NCBI GenBank assembly: GCA_910584435.1
Contig: CAJUAP010000007.1
Coordinates: forward strand, 1 to 55,873
Origin: an uncultured Acetatifactor sp.
GTDB lineage: Bacteria > Bacillota > Clostridia > Lachnospirales > Lachnospiraceae
Length of the DNA: 55,873 nt
Direction of reading: 5' to 3'
This document shows positions 41,836 through 50,163 of the stretch, one piece after another; positions within the stretch are counted from its first letter, which is position 1; the number at the start of each line of letters is the position of its first letter. A program made the translations under genes and the position numbers. The notes under the pieces are model-generated. The model saw nothing but the letters and a program-made list of their open reading frames with translations. It searched no databases and was not told the origin of the DNA.

Positions 41836-43117
41836 ACTGTGCATAGGCAAGGCCGTACAGGGGGAAGAGATAGTTCAGGATAAAAAGGGCGGGGATTTCC
41901 AGCACTATTTTGCGCAGCAGGGCAAATACCAGTGCCTTTTTTCCGAAACCGCATGCCTGGAATACACCCACTGCCAGAAAGTCCATACATAAAAAGGGGA
42001 GGGAAATGCATAGTCCCCGGAGGAATTTTGTGCCATAGTCCACAATCACTTTATTTTTCATGAACAGGGAGGTCAGCCCTCCGGCACCCAGGTAGTACCC
42101 GATGGTAACCACCGTCAGAGAAGCCAGGATAATTTTCGCTGTAAACAGGAGCGTCTGTTTCATGCGCTTGATATTACCGCTGGCATAATTATAGCTGATT
42201 AACGGCATAATGCCCTGGGATGTTCCCAGCGCAATCTGTAATGGCACCATGTTAATCTTCTGTACAATGCCCATTGCTGCTACGGCGTCTGCGCCATAAG
42301 AGGATGTGAAATTGTTTAACACGGTCATACCGGTGACATTCAGGAGATTCTGTATGGATGCGGGGATGCCCACGCCGCAGACGCCGAGGACGATTTCTTT
42401 GCGAAGCTTCAGCATGGTGGGGCGGATACAGACATAGGTGTGACCGCGTTTCACATATAATAATATGAAAAAGTAAACACAGGCAGCACAGTTGGACAGG
42501 AAAGTGGCAAGCCCGGCTCCGGCAGCACCCATGTTCAGGCCCCAGGGCAGAATAAACACAGGATCCAGAATGATATTCAGAATACAGCCGCTCATGGTGC
42601 CCAGGCTGGCATGGAGAGAAGCGCCTTCGGAACGCACCATATAGGCCATGACTACGTTCAGGATGGCGGGTGCGGCGCCAAAGCTCACAGTCCATTTCAG
42701 GTAAGCGCCGGTTGCGGCAAAGGTTCCGGCATCTGTGCCCAGCATATGCAGCAGGGGAGTATGGAAAACGGAATACAGCAGTGAGAATAAAATGCCGCTT
42801 GCCAGGGCGCAGTAGAACCCGAAAGCCGAGCTGCGGTAGACGGTATCATAATCTTTCTGTCCCAGAGCCCGGCTCATCATGCTGGAAGAACCAACGCCGA
42901 AGAGATTGTTGACTGCATTAAAGGCCAGCAGCACCGGGGCTGCCAGGGTGACGGCGGCATTCTGCACAGGATCGTTTAACATTCCCACAAAATAAGTATC
43001 CGCAAGATTGTAAATTACCATGACCAGGGAGCTGATCACCGTGGGAACCGCCAGTGCCATAACCGCCTTGGGGATGGGTGTCTGTTCAAATAATTCTGTC
43101 TTAGATGTGTTATCCAT
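41741..43117 (-). CDS. MATE-family efflux transporter
   Basis: A 458-residue inner-membrane Na+- or H+-coupled exporter of drugs or cationic metabolites, with twelve predicted helices in two homologous halves. The N-terminus (FEQTPIPKAVMALAVPTVIS, then SLVMVIYNLADTYFVGML) is the standard MATE opening; GVGSSSMMSRALGQKDYDTV and GTSQGIMPLISYNYASGN are the usual loop motifs. Start ATG 43117 follows AAGAGGT. Its 3' end lies inside the EAL gene on the other strand (95-base overlap). The substrate is unknown; no regulator adjoins it. Confidence 0.94.
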   Translation of the reverse strand: MDNTSKTELFEQTPIPKAVMALAVPTVISSLVMVIYNLADTYFVGMLNDPVQNAAVTLAAPVLLAFNAVNNLFGVGSSSMMSRALGQKDYDTVYRSSAFGFYCALASGILFSLLYSVFHTPLLHMLGTDAGTFAATGAYLKWTVSFGAAPAILNVVMAYMVRSEGASLHASLGTMSGCILNIILDPVFILPWGLNMGAAGAGLATFLSNCAACVYFFILLYVKRGHTYVCIRPTMLKLRKEIVLGVCGVGIPASIQNLLNVTGMTVLNNFTSSYGADAVAAMGIVQKINMVPLQIALGTSQGIMPLISYNYASGNIKRMKQTLLFTAKIILASLTVVTIGYYLGAGGLTSLFMKNKVIVDYGTKFLRGLCISLPFLCMDFLAVGVFQACGFGKKALVFALLRKIVLEIPALFILNYLFPLYGLAYAQFTAELILAIAAVIVLLRLFQGLQKRHDSPSL

Positions 43118-43486
43118 GTATCTACCTCTTTTCGTCCCGTTTGTTGTTGCTGCGCAGGACGGCCGGATTCGTATGGCTGCATATGCCAGGGTATGGTCGG
43201 CGGTTCTGCGCTGTCATTCATAACTATCATTTGATTTGAAGTATAAATTATATTGTACCACATATTGGAGCTGTTAGTACATACTAAATTTTAAGATGGG
43301 CGAATACTGGCAGCAGTTCAGACATCCCTCGCCGCGAAGTCTCATTGGAATCAAGGAGGCGGAGGAACACATCAGCGGCTGTGCGGCGGATGTGATTTTG
43401 AAACCGGCGAAAGAGAAGCTGAAATCTTTCCGCGATTCGTTTTATTGTTTCTGCCAAAGGAATACCTGAATCTTTATAAATCAGGG
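43118..43486. other. Gap with a partial TAACAGTTCAG-family copy
   Basis: Bases 43312-43343 match the conserved left end of the family (AGTTCAGACA, ten bases, GCGAAGTCTC). The rest shows no gene; the minus-strand frame at 43284-43490 runs through the repeat. Confidence 0.5.
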
Positions 43487-45337
43487 TCAATTAATCATTT
43501 CCTCATCCTCAGCCATTAACTCCTGTAAGATTTGCTCCAGTTTATTCTTCAAGTCCTCCATTCCGGCGGGGGATTCACCAAGGAAGCCCCTCCAGATTGC
43601 CAATGGCTCTATGGTGTCATTCTGTCCGGGCCTGTTGACGAGCGGCTCATATCCCACATCCATAACGGCTACGGCAACGCTTTCTTCCAGCCACGGTGTA
43701 ATTTGTTCCGTGAAGGCCAGCATATCAGGTATGGGAAAGATATCCTCCCATTTATCCTGCGCAAAGTTGTTCAGAGCAAAGCTCATGTGGCCGTTGTCTT
43801 TTTCATTAATATTACCGGCGGCATTGAGTGAAAATACTTCATACGAGAAGGCGCCCACACCCTGGCCCATCCAGGCGGAGCAGTCCAGCAGGTAAGCTTC
43901 ACCATTCTGCCATGTCAGAAATACCAATCCATTACTCACATGAGGATTTCCAAGGGCTCTCTCCCAGATTGCTTCCTGGTTCCGGGGATACTCTATACTG
44001 TTTGTCAGTGTGCCTTCAAGGGCAAGCCGGGTCCATTTCTCTTTGTCGTCGGAGTAGCGCTGGAAGAAGGTATTTCCGTCATAGACCCTTATGACTGTCT
44101 CAGTGGAAAAGCTTTGCAGCAATGCATCTATTGACAGAGAGGATTCCTCTTCCGCGAAAAATTTTACGGTTGTAACAATGGCATCTTCTGCACCGTCATG
44201 GGTTACATCGGCAAACATGATATTGACCAGCCTTTCGGCGCTTTCAAAATCTTCAGAATTGTCATTTTCGGCAGTCTTGTTTTCAGGAGGTTTGTTTTCC
44301 GTTGTAGCGGTAAAGGTTACCAGGGATACTGCCAGGCAGAGGGCAAGCGCTATTGTGGTAGGGATAAGGAATAACCTGGGATGCTCCGCAATTCTTCTGA
44401 TGCGTTCTTTCAGATTCTTCTTCCCTCCTGACATGGTAGTAGCGCAGCACAGTATTTCACCGTAAGGATGGTTCCCTTTGGTGAGGTCAATCAGGAGCCT
44501 GCCGTATGCAAGCCGGTTTGCGTCTTCCATGCCTGCCAGTACGCTTGCGTCACAGGCCAGTTCCCCATCCTGTCTGTTCCAATATGCGCCCGCCCAGACA
44601 AGGGGATTGTACCAATGTATGATCAGACAGATTCCTCTGAAGAATGCCCATATATGATCCAAATGTCTGTAATGTGTATACTCATGCTTTAAGATATAAG
44701 GTAAATCGGCGGTATTGTATCTGTCTTCCGGACGGATATAAATTGCCGGGCGGAAAAGTCCGAACAGGCAGGGCGTACTCACCAGTTTTGAAGTATAGAC
44801 AGAAATGTGCTCCGCCATGGCACTGCCATATTCCAGGGTTCTGATTTCCTGGGGCGGAATAAGCTGGCGTGAACGGCGCAGTTTCCGCATAAATGTCAGA
44901 TTGGAACCAGCCAGCGCCAGACCGCATACTGCCATACCGGTTATCCAGATTCCTGTCAGGGCTATGCGCCATATGCTGTCCGCAGCGTTGGCTGTCCCCG
45001 GTTCCACAGAGCCCGGATTGGTGTCGGATACATTTGCCGTTTGGTTCTGGCTGCCGCCGGTTCCCTTCGTCTGCATATTGTCGCCGTAGAAAGCCCCAGG
45101 AGGAGACATCATCTGCTTGTCATTTTGTGTCTGTATGTTCTGCAGGTCATTTGAAAACAGGTTCAGCACACTGATATCACTGCCTGTCAGTGAAACAGGG
45201 ACAAGCAGCCGGACCAGTACAATGAGCCATATGCCATACCGGATGTTTGCCGGTAATTTTTCCTTAAAAATCTGTCTGATGACTGATATCAGAGCAAGTA
45301 ATATACAAGATGCAGCAATCCATTCCATCATGTTCAT
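43487..45337 (-). CDS. BlaR1-family membrane metalloprotease sensor (M56)
   Basis: Partner of the BlaI repressor at 45483. Start set at MNMMEWIAASC (45337) behind GGAGGT; the longer frame runs through a hairpin repeat. The 616-residue protein has four membrane helices with the zinc site H218-E-Y-T-H222 (LKHEYTHYRHLDH) and a downstream ELACDASVL. The extracellular C-terminal half (from about 370) is not a penicillin-binding domain: it lacks SxxK/KTG motifs and reads DVTHDGAEDAIVTTVKFF and LTWQNGEAYLLDCSAWMGQG, resembling calcium-binding repeat or lipoprotein-like modules. The signal sensed is therefore not clearly a beta-lactam. No beta-lactamase gene adjoins it. Confidence 0.9.
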   Translation of the reverse strand: MNMMEWIAASCILLALISVIRQIFKEKLPANIRYGIWLIVLVRLLVPVSLTGSDISVLNLFSNDLQNIQTQNDKQMMSPPGAFYGDNMQTKGTGGSQNQTANVSDTNPGSVEPGTANAADSIWRIALTGIWITGMAVCGLALAGSNLTFMRKLRRSRQLIPPQEIRTLEYGSAMAEHISVYTSKLVSTPCLFGLFRPAIYIRPEDRYNTADLPYILKHEYTHYRHLDHIWAFFRGICLIIHWYNPLVWAGAYWNRQDGELACDASVLAGMEDANRLAYGRLLIDLTKGNHPYGEILCCATTMSGGKKNLKERIRRIAEHPRLFLIPTTIALALCLAVSLVTFTATTENKPPENKTAENDNSEDFESAERLVNIMFADVTHDGAEDAIVTTVKFFAEEESSLSIDALLQSFSTETVIRVYDGNTFFQRYSDDKEKWTRLALEGTLTNSIEYPRNQEAIWERALGNPHVSNGLVFLTWQNGEAYLLDCSAWMGQGVGAFSYEVFSLNAAGNINEKDNGHMSFALNNFAQDKWEDIFPIPDMLAFTEQITPWLEESVAVAVMDVGYEPLVNRPGQNDTIEPLAIWRGFLGESPAGMEDLKNKLEQILQELMAEDEEMIN

Positions 45338-45349
45338 AAAAATACCTCC

Positions 45350-45473
45350 ATTCCAGTTCCGCATTCGTCCTCCCGGCATCAGAGACCCGCAGACAAATCT
45401 CCGTCTGCTTCGCAGCCGTAAATTTGTCTGGATGCTGTCCGGACGAATGCTGTATTCCAGTTCCGCATTCGTC
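45350..45473. repeat. Hairpin unit with 20-bp direct repeats
   Basis: ATTCCAGTTCCGCATTCGTC occurs at 45350-45369 and 45454-45473. Between and partly within them is an imperfect stem (ATTCGTCC 45363-45370 with GGACGAAT 45441-45448; inner GCATC/GATGC and AGACAAAT/ATTTGTCT). It separates blaI from blaR1 and looks like an inserted palindromic unit. Confidence 0.6.
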
Positions 45474-45482
45474 AAAATATTG

Positions 45483-45863
45483 TTATTGCCGGCGTTTGTA
45501 TTCGTCTAAAATGCCATATAATTCATCCAAATCCTCATCGGTTAGTTCCTGTTTTTGTGTCAGGGCGTTCATCATCATTCCTATGCTGCCTTTGTACACC
45601 CGTTTCAGGAAGTTCTCTGTCTCTATCCTTGCAGCGTCGTCACGGTTGATGCAGGGGGTGTAGAGGCGGGTTTTCTGACTTTCGTCACAGGCAATCATTT
45701 TTTTTGCGGTCATGCGACTAAGCATGGTCAGGGTGGTGCTTTTAGACCAGCCCACGGATTCTTTTAGCTGCGCCACAATGTCTCTGCTGGGAAGCGGGGA
45801 TTTCTCCCACAGACATTCCATAATATTCCATTCTGCATTTGTTAAACTTACATTTTCTGACAT
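45483..45863 (-). CDS. BlaI/MecI-family repressor
   Basis: Winged-helix repressor cleaved or released after BlaR1 signalling. Start set at MSENVSLTNAEWNIMECLWE (45863) behind AGAGG. The 126 residues comprise a DNA-binding domain (LTNAEWNIMECLWEKSPLPS; SVGWSKSTTLTMLSRMTAKK) and a C-terminal dimerisation helix pair (FLKRVYKGSIGMMMNALTQK; LTDEDLDELYGILDEYKRRQ). The gene precedes the BlaR1-type sensor, and its promoter contains a perfect GTCTAC-TTT-GTAGAC operator, so autoregulation is very likely. The target genes beyond this pair are unknown. Confidence 0.94.
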   Translation of the reverse strand: MSENVSLTNAEWNIMECLWEKSPLPSRDIVAQLKESVGWSKSTTLTMLSRMTAKKMIACDESQKTRLYTPCINRDDAARIETENFLKRVYKGSIGMMMNALTQKQELTDEDLDELYGILDEYKRRQ

Positions 45864-45912
45864 TTTTTTCCTCTTTTCTTCCGGCATTTTATGAAAGGCA
45901 TAAATAAAAGTA

Positions 45913-45959
45913 GTCTACTTTGTAGACCTAATTATGGCACAAATGGTCTACAATGTCAA
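45913..45959 (-). promoter_or_regulatory. blaI promoter with BlaI operator
   Basis: Minus strand TTGACA (45954-45959), 17 bases, CATAAT (45931-45936). GTCTAC-TTT-GTAGAC (45913-45927) covers the start-site region, and a second half-site (TGTAGACC) is inside the spacer. Confidence 0.85.
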
Positions 45960-46044
45960 CCAGATTTTGGAAATAATTTAAAAATGCCGGAAAAGGGTAT
46001 GAAATCGGGAATTGCCGGGGAAATAAACATATGAAAAGTTTTGA

Positions 46045-46084
46045 AAAAGCAGCGGCGGCATCTCCGTAAGGGACACCGCCGCTG
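46045..46084 (-). terminator. Terminator of the ankyrin gene
   Basis: CAGCGGCGG (46050-46058) pairs with CCGCCGCTG (46076-46084); on the minus strand CTTTTTC follows. Confidence 0.8.
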
Positions 46085-46113
46085 TCGGTAATATGACAGA
46101 AGATATTCCTGCT

Positions 46114-47091
46114 TTAGTTTTCCGCTCCTGCAATAAGCAGTTTTTCGGTAATATCGTTGTAACCGCCTTCGGCTGCATAGTAAAGCGCCGTATGTTCATC
46201 CTGATCCGCATAGGTGAAGTCAGCGCCATGCTCTAAGAGCGTTCCCGTAATATAATTATTGCCCTTTATGGCGGCGATGATCAGGGCAGTCTCACCGTCT
46301 TCGTTGCGTTCGTTTATTCTGGCTCCATGGGTAAGGAGGCTTTTTACAAGGTGTTCGTTTTCGTTGGCAGCAGCGATATGTAAGGGGGAATTACCGCCAT
46401 GTCCGCCGCTGATGTTGGTGTCTGCTCCTGCATCCAGCAAGAGTTCCGCAATCAGAATGTTATTCTCTGCTACGGCGAGAAAAAGTGGGGTTTCCTTATC
46501 GTCATTCCGGGCGTTGATATCCATATCCCCTTTTGCCAGCATGGCCTTCACCACTTCGCCCTGTCCGTTATGGCATGCCTGGTGGAGGGGCGTATTGCCA
46601 AAAGAATCCGCATTTCCGGAATTTTCTTTCGCCATGCTTTCGATTAACTGTACCAGGCCAAGTGCATTTGCATAATCCAGAGCCGTATGATTCTGGTTGT
46701 CCATCACAGAAGTATCCGCACCCAATTCAATGAGGTATCTGGCACATTCTGCCTTTCTGGCTTCTACGGCATAGATGAGGGGTGTCTTCCCCGCTTTGTC
46801 GGTGGCGTTGATATCGGAACCGGCATCTGTGAGAAGCTTTACAACCTCTTTATTACCGGAAGTCACTGCCATATGGAGCGGGGTAATGCTTTCGTTGGAT
46901 ATCAGGTTTACATCCGCGTCCTTGTCCAGAAGAAGTTTTATGATATCCCGGTAGCCTCTCTTGCAGGCATAGTGAAGGGGGGAAAAGCCTATCTCGTCCA
47001 CTGCATTTACATTGATACCGTCTTTTTTCAAAAATGCCATAACAACGCCTTTTTGGCCGTTTTTGCATGCTGTCAATAATAGTTTATCCAT
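46114..47091 (-). CDS. Ankyrin-repeat protein
   Basis: Start set at MDKLLLTACKNGQKG (47091), behind GGAGG. The 325-residue cytosolic protein consists of about nine to ten ankyrin repeats of 31-35 residues from end to end (GFSPLHYACKRGYRDIIKLL; SITPLHMAVTSGNKEVVKLL; DNQNHTALDYANALGLVQLI; FGNTPLHQACHNGQGEVVKA; KETPLFLAVAENNILIAELL; NSPLHIAAANENEHLVKSLL). It has no catalytic domain, signal or membrane helix, so it is a pure protein-binding scaffold. Bacterial ankyrin proteins can be chaperones, immunity-like partners or effectors; the partner is unknown. It is monocistronic, with its own terminator. Confidence 0.93.
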   Translation of the reverse strand: MDKLLLTACKNGQKGVVMAFLKKDGINVNAVDEIGFSPLHYACKRGYRDIIKLLLDKDADVNLISNESITPLHMAVTSGNKEVVKLLTDAGSDINATDKAGKTPLIYAVEARKAECARYLIELGADTSVMDNQNHTALDYANALGLVQLIESMAKENSGNADSFGNTPLHQACHNGQGEVVKAMLAKGDMDINARNDDKETPLFLAVAENNILIAELLLDAGADTNISGGHGGNSPLHIAAANENEHLVKSLLTHGARINERNEDGETALIIAAIKGNNYITGTLLEHGADFTYADQDEHTALYYAAEGGYNDITEKLLIAGAEN

Positions 47092-47193
47092 TTCTGCCTC
47101 CATTCCGCACTTTGTGTCATTGCTGATCATGATTATTATATAATGATTTCTGCAAATTGTCGAGGGGATTTAGGTACTATTGTTACATTGTTA

Positions 47194-47333
47194 GTAACAG
47201 TTCAGACAGCTCCTGCCGCGAAGTCAAAATTGCGCTCTATGCAATTTTGCGAGACTTGCGTGCGCCAAAACGCATTCTTTTGGCGTTTTGTGTGCATTCT
47301 CGTAACAGTTCAGTGACCTGTCTGAACTGTTAC
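47194..47333. repeat. Complete TAACAGTTCAG-family palindromic element
   Basis: Perfect 16-bp terminal inverted repeats, GTAACAGTTCAGACAG (47194-47209) and its complement (47318-47333), enclose two stems (CAAAATTGC/GCAATTTTG; CAAAACGC/GCGTTTTG). The unit is 140 bp. It is the best-preserved copy and sits 38 bases before the trp promoter. Confidence 0.75.
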
Positions 47334-47371
47334 CATTGTTACTGTGAACAGAAATCGCCTTCACTTTTCTG

Positions 47372-47400
47372 TTGACAGAACTAAACGGCAGTGCTATAAT
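47372..47400 (+). promoter_or_regulatory. trp operon promoter
   Basis: Consensus TTGACA (47372-47377), 17 bases, TATAAT (47395-47400), immediately before the T-box leader. Confidence 0.85.
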
Positions 47401-47430
47401 AGCAGCAATTTAATAATTTAAACCGTTGAA

Positions 47431-47699
47431 GCGGAGATAACGGCAGATATGCCTTTACAGAGAGCCTGGGATGCTGAGAACCGGGTGGGAAACAGTTTGT
47501 CAAATGGACCGCTGAGGGCGCAGTCAAATGTGATTATCACAGAGTATTCTGCGACGTTGCAGGCAGACGTCATTTGCCGGGGATATGTTTGTATCCTGCC
47601 AAGTGCATGGGCTATACCATGAATTCAAGGTGGCACCGCGGATAGTATTTGTATTGTTCGTCCTTGACAGATGAGTTATTCTGTCAGGGGCGTTTTTTT
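47431..47699 (+). ncRNA. T-box leader, tryptophan specifier
   Basis: Tandem signs of a T-box riboswitch, which reads uncharged tRNA to allow transcription: AGAGAG (47459-47464), GATGCTGAGAACCGGG, a candidate specifier TGG (47505-47507, in CAAATGGACC) for Trp, the T-box core AAGGTGGCACCGCGG (47627-47641), and a terminator (CCTTGACAG/CTGTCAGGG, 47662-47689, then seven T). The downstream trp genes support Trp specificity. The leader appears intact even though most of the operon is lost. Confidence 0.9.
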
Positions 47700-47731
47700 G
47701 TCCCTATAAATTTCATAAAGGAGATTGAGCC

Positions 47732-47892
47732 ATGATTAAAGAAGCCATTGTAAAAATCGTAAACAAGGAAGACTCACTTATGATGAGGCATATACCGTGA
47801 TGAATGAGATTATGGGCGGTGAGACGACCGTTACTCAAAATGCCGCTTTTCTTGCAGTGCTTTCCGCCAAAAGCGCAAGAGCCGAGACCACG
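47732..47892 (+). pseudogene. trpD: trpD fragment (anthranilate phosphoribosyltransferase N-terminus)
   Basis: AAGGAG precedes ATG 47732. Translation gives MIKEAIVKIVNKED; loss of one base near 47774 then shifts the frame, and the next frame continues as LTYDEAYTVMNEIMGGETTV and TQNAAFLAVLSAKSARAETT, the conserved TrpD N-terminal helical region. Similarity stops at about residue 54 of roughly 335. The following bases belong to trpF, so a large internal deletion removed the rest of trpD. It is non-functional. In relatives trpE and trpG usually come before it; here the T-box terminator is only 33 bases upstream. Confidence 0.85.
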
Positions 47893-47893
47893 G

Positions 47894-48152
47894 TTTGCAC
47901 AGTTTCATGAAAGTGAGGACGAGGATTATATCCGAAGGCTGCGGCTGCTTACGGAGAAACCGATTATCCGGGCTTTCCGTATCAGAAGCAGCGGAGATAT
48001 TGCAGCTGCAGAGCAAAGCAGCGGCGGCTGCAGTCAAATATCTGCATCCTTATGCCGTGGATGTAAGTTCCGGCATAGAAAAGGATGGAAGAAAAGAAAA
48101 AGGAAGGATGGCAGAATTTGCAGCTGCCGTCAGAAAGGAAGAAGGACTATGA
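47894..48152 (+). pseudogene. trpF: trpF fragments (phosphoribosylanthranilate isomerase)
   Basis: Directly after the trpD fragment, one frame reads QFHESEDEDYIRRLRLLTEK, then PIIRAFRIRSSGDIAAAEQSS, a TrpF central strand/helix pair. After a further deletion and frame change it reads AVKYLHPYAVDVSSGIEKDG, then RKEKGRMAEFAAAVRKEEGL and stop at 48152, the TrpF C-terminus. The active-site N-terminal part and the phosphate-binding middle are missing. The stop still overlaps the trpB start in ATGA, as in an intact operon. trpC, expected between trpD and trpF, is gone. Confidence 0.85.
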
Positions 48153-49339
48153 CAAATCCAGACGGAAGATTCGGTGTTCATGGAGGCCAGTATATTCCGG
48201 AAACGCTCATGAACGCGGTGATTGAATTGGAAGAAGCCTATAACCATTATAAAAACGATGCAGAATTTAACAGGGAGCTTTCACGGCTCTTGAACGAATA
48301 TGCAGGCAGGCCGTCAAGGCTTTATTATGCCGAAAAAATGACGAAAGACCTTGGAGGCGCAAAAATTTATCTCAAGAGGGAGGATTTAAACCATACCGGG
48401 GCACACAAGATCAACAATGTGCTTGGGCAGGCGCTTCTTGCGAGGAAAATGGGAAAGACCCGTCTGATTGCCGAGACCGGGGCCGGACAGCATGGGGTAG
48501 CCACGGCCACGGCTGCCGCGCTTATGGGGATGGAGTGTGTGGTGTATATGGGGGAGGAAGATACTTTCCGCCAGGCGCTGAATGTGTACCGGATGCGGCT
48601 TCTCGGCGCAGAAGTGGTGCCGGTGAAGACAGGAACAGCAACATTGAAGGATGCCGTATCCGAAGCCATGCGAGAGTGGACCTCCCGTGTCAGCGACACC
48701 CATTACTGTCTCGGTTCGGTGATGGGCCCCCATCCGTTTCCAACCATTGTCCGTGATTTTCAGGCAGTGATTTCAAAGGAGATAAAGGAACAGATATTAA
48801 AAAAGGAGGGCAGACTGCCGGATGCGGTTCTTGCCTGTGTGGGCGGCGGATCTAACGCCATTGGAAGCTTCTATCACTTTATCGGGGATGAGGGGGTAAA
48901 ATTGATTGGCTGCGAGGCCGCCGGAAGGGGCATTGATACATTTGAAACGGCGGCTACGATTGCCATGGGAAGACTGGGTATTTTCCACGGCATGAAGTCT
49001 TATTTCTGCCAGGATAAGGATGGACAGATTGCCCCGGTGTATTCCATTTCCGCAGGTCTTGATTATCCCGGCATCGGTCCCGAACATGCCCATCTGCATG
49101 ATATCGGCAGGGCGGAATATGTCCCTGTAACGGATGAGGAAGCGGTCTGTGCTTTTGAATATATGGCTAAAACGGAAGGCATTATTCCGGCCATTGAATC
49201 GGCTCATGCCATTGCCCATGCCATGAAAATTGCACCGGCAACGGGTAAGGATAAAATTATCGTAATCACCATTTCGGGCAGGGGAGATAAGGACTGCGCT
49301 GCCATTGCAAAGTACAGAGGGGAGGATATCCATGAGTAA
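48149..49339 (+). CDS. trpB: Tryptophan synthase beta chain
   Basis: PLP enzyme joining indole and serine to tryptophan. True start at MTNPDGRFGVHGGQYIPETL (48149), overlapping the trpF stop; the open frame continues upstream to 47804 only because the trpF remnant is in register. The 396 residues are of normal length. PLP lysine is in NHTGAHKINNVLGQ (about residue 89), followed by AETGAGQHGVATATAAALMG, the phosphate-binding CVGGGSNAIGSF, and GLDYPGIGPEHAHLHDIGRA. All appear intact. The stop overlaps trpA by eight bases. With the upstream genes lost it can still work on scavenged indole. Confidence 0.97.
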   Translation: MTNPDGRFGVHGGQYIPETLMNAVIELEEAYNHYKNDAEFNRELSRLLNEYAGRPSRLYYAEKMTKDLGGAKIYLKREDLNHTGAHKINNVLGQALLARKMGKTRLIAETGAGQHGVATATAAALMGMECVVYMGEEDTFRQALNVYRMRLLGAEVVPVKTGTATLKDAVSEAMREWTSRVSDTHYCLGSVMGPHPFPTIVRDFQAVISKEIKEQILKKEGRLPDAVLACVGGGSNAIGSFYHFIGDEGVKLIGCEAAGRGIDTFETAATIAMGRLGIFHGMKSYFCQDKDGQIAPVYSISAGLDYPGIGPEHAHLHDIGRAEYVPVTDEEAVCAFEYMAKTEGIIPAIESAHAIAHAMKIAPATGKDKIIVITISGRGDKDCAAIAKYRGEDIHE

Positions 49340-50117
49340 TATAAAAAAGGCATTTGAAAAAGGGAAGGCATTTATTGCTTTTCTCACCTGCGGCGACCCG
49401 GATCTGGAAACCACTGCAGATGCTGTACGTGCAGCTGTGGAAAATGGCGCCGATTTGATTGAGCTTGGCATCCCGTTCTCCGACCCCACGGCGGAAGGGC
49501 CTGTGATTCAGGCAGCAAACGTGAGAGCATTGAAGGGCGGTGTAACCACCGATAAGATATTTGATTTTGTCAGGAAGCTTCGCCGTGATGTCAGAGTGCC
49601 CATGGTGTTCATGACTTATGCCAATCCGGTGTTTTCTTACGGGGCAGAGAAGTTTTTGTCCGTATGCCGGGAGATTGAGATGGACGGACTGATTCTGCCG
49701 GATCTGCCCTATGAAGAAAAAGGCGAATTTCAGCCGCTTTGCAGACAGTATGGTGTGGATTTAGTGTCGCTTGTGGCGCCTGCCTCTGAAGACAGGATTG
49801 CCATGATTGCCAGGGAGGCGGAGGGCTTTCTGTATATTGTTTCCAGCCTGGGGGTCACAGGGGTACGCAGTAAAATCACTACGGATATTGCTTCCATGGT
49901 AAGTGTGGCAAGGCAGAATACAGAGATTCCCTGCGCCGTTGGCTTCGGCATCTCCACACCTGAGCAGGCAGGGCACATGGCGGAACTTTCCGACGGAGTG
50001 ATTGTGGGCTCTGCCATTGTCAGGCTGCTTGAGAAATATGGGAGGGAGGCGCCGGAGTATATCGGCAGGTATGTAAAGTCTATGAAATGCAGTAGCAATA
50101 ATTCTTTTACCTATTGA
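49332..50117 (+). CDS. trpA: Tryptophan synthase alpha chain
   Basis: Cleaves indole-3-glycerol phosphate to indole inside the TrpAB complex. Start set at MSNIKKAFEKGKAF (49332). The 261 residues form a TIM barrel. The catalytic Glu and Asp are visible in DLIELGIPFSDPTAEGPVIQ, with YANPVFSYGAEKF, LPDLPYEEKGEF, GVTGVRSKI and VGFGISTPEQA further on. The motifs are intact, so it is not obviously decaying. Without trpC its substrate would have to come from genes elsewhere; otherwise its remaining role would be to activate TrpB. The C-terminus (KCSSNNSFTY) is slightly unusual. Confidence 0.96.
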   Translation: MSNIKKAFEKGKAFIAFLTCGDPDLETTADAVRAAVENGADLIELGIPFSDPTAEGPVIQAANVRALKGGVTTDKIFDFVRKLRRDVRVPMVFMTYANPVFSYGAEKFLSVCREIEMDGLILPDLPYEEKGEFQPLCRQYGVDLVSLVAPASEDRIAMIAREAEGFLYIVSSLGVTGVRSKITTDIASMVSVARQNTEIPCAVGFGISTPEQAGHMAELSDGVIVGSAIVRLLEKYGREAPEYIGRYVKSMKCSSNNSFTY

Positions 50118-50163
50118 CAAGGTAGGTGAAAGATGATATTATATTACCTACCAAAATAGTAGG
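50114..50163 (+). promoter_or_regulatory. metY promoter with Rrf2-type operator
   Basis: TTGACA (50114-50119), 17 bases, TATTAT (50137-50142). CCTACCAAAATAGTAGG (50147-50163) covers the start site and is a perfect interrupted palindrome (CCTAC-7-GTAGG) of the Rrf2/CymR type. GGTAGGT in the spacer (50121-50127) can pair with ACCTACC (50146-50152) as a second site. An Rrf2 gene lies downstream at 51859. Confidence 0.8.

Noticed and set aside
43284..43490. 68-codon minus-strand ORF touching the blaR1-type stop
   Set aside because: TTG start, and its end is encoded by the TAACAGTTCAG-family repeat.
47804..49339. A 511-residue TrpF-TrpB fusion
   Set aside because: The upstream part is out-of-frame trpD/trpF debris; trpB has its own ATG at 48149 with the usual ATGA overlap.
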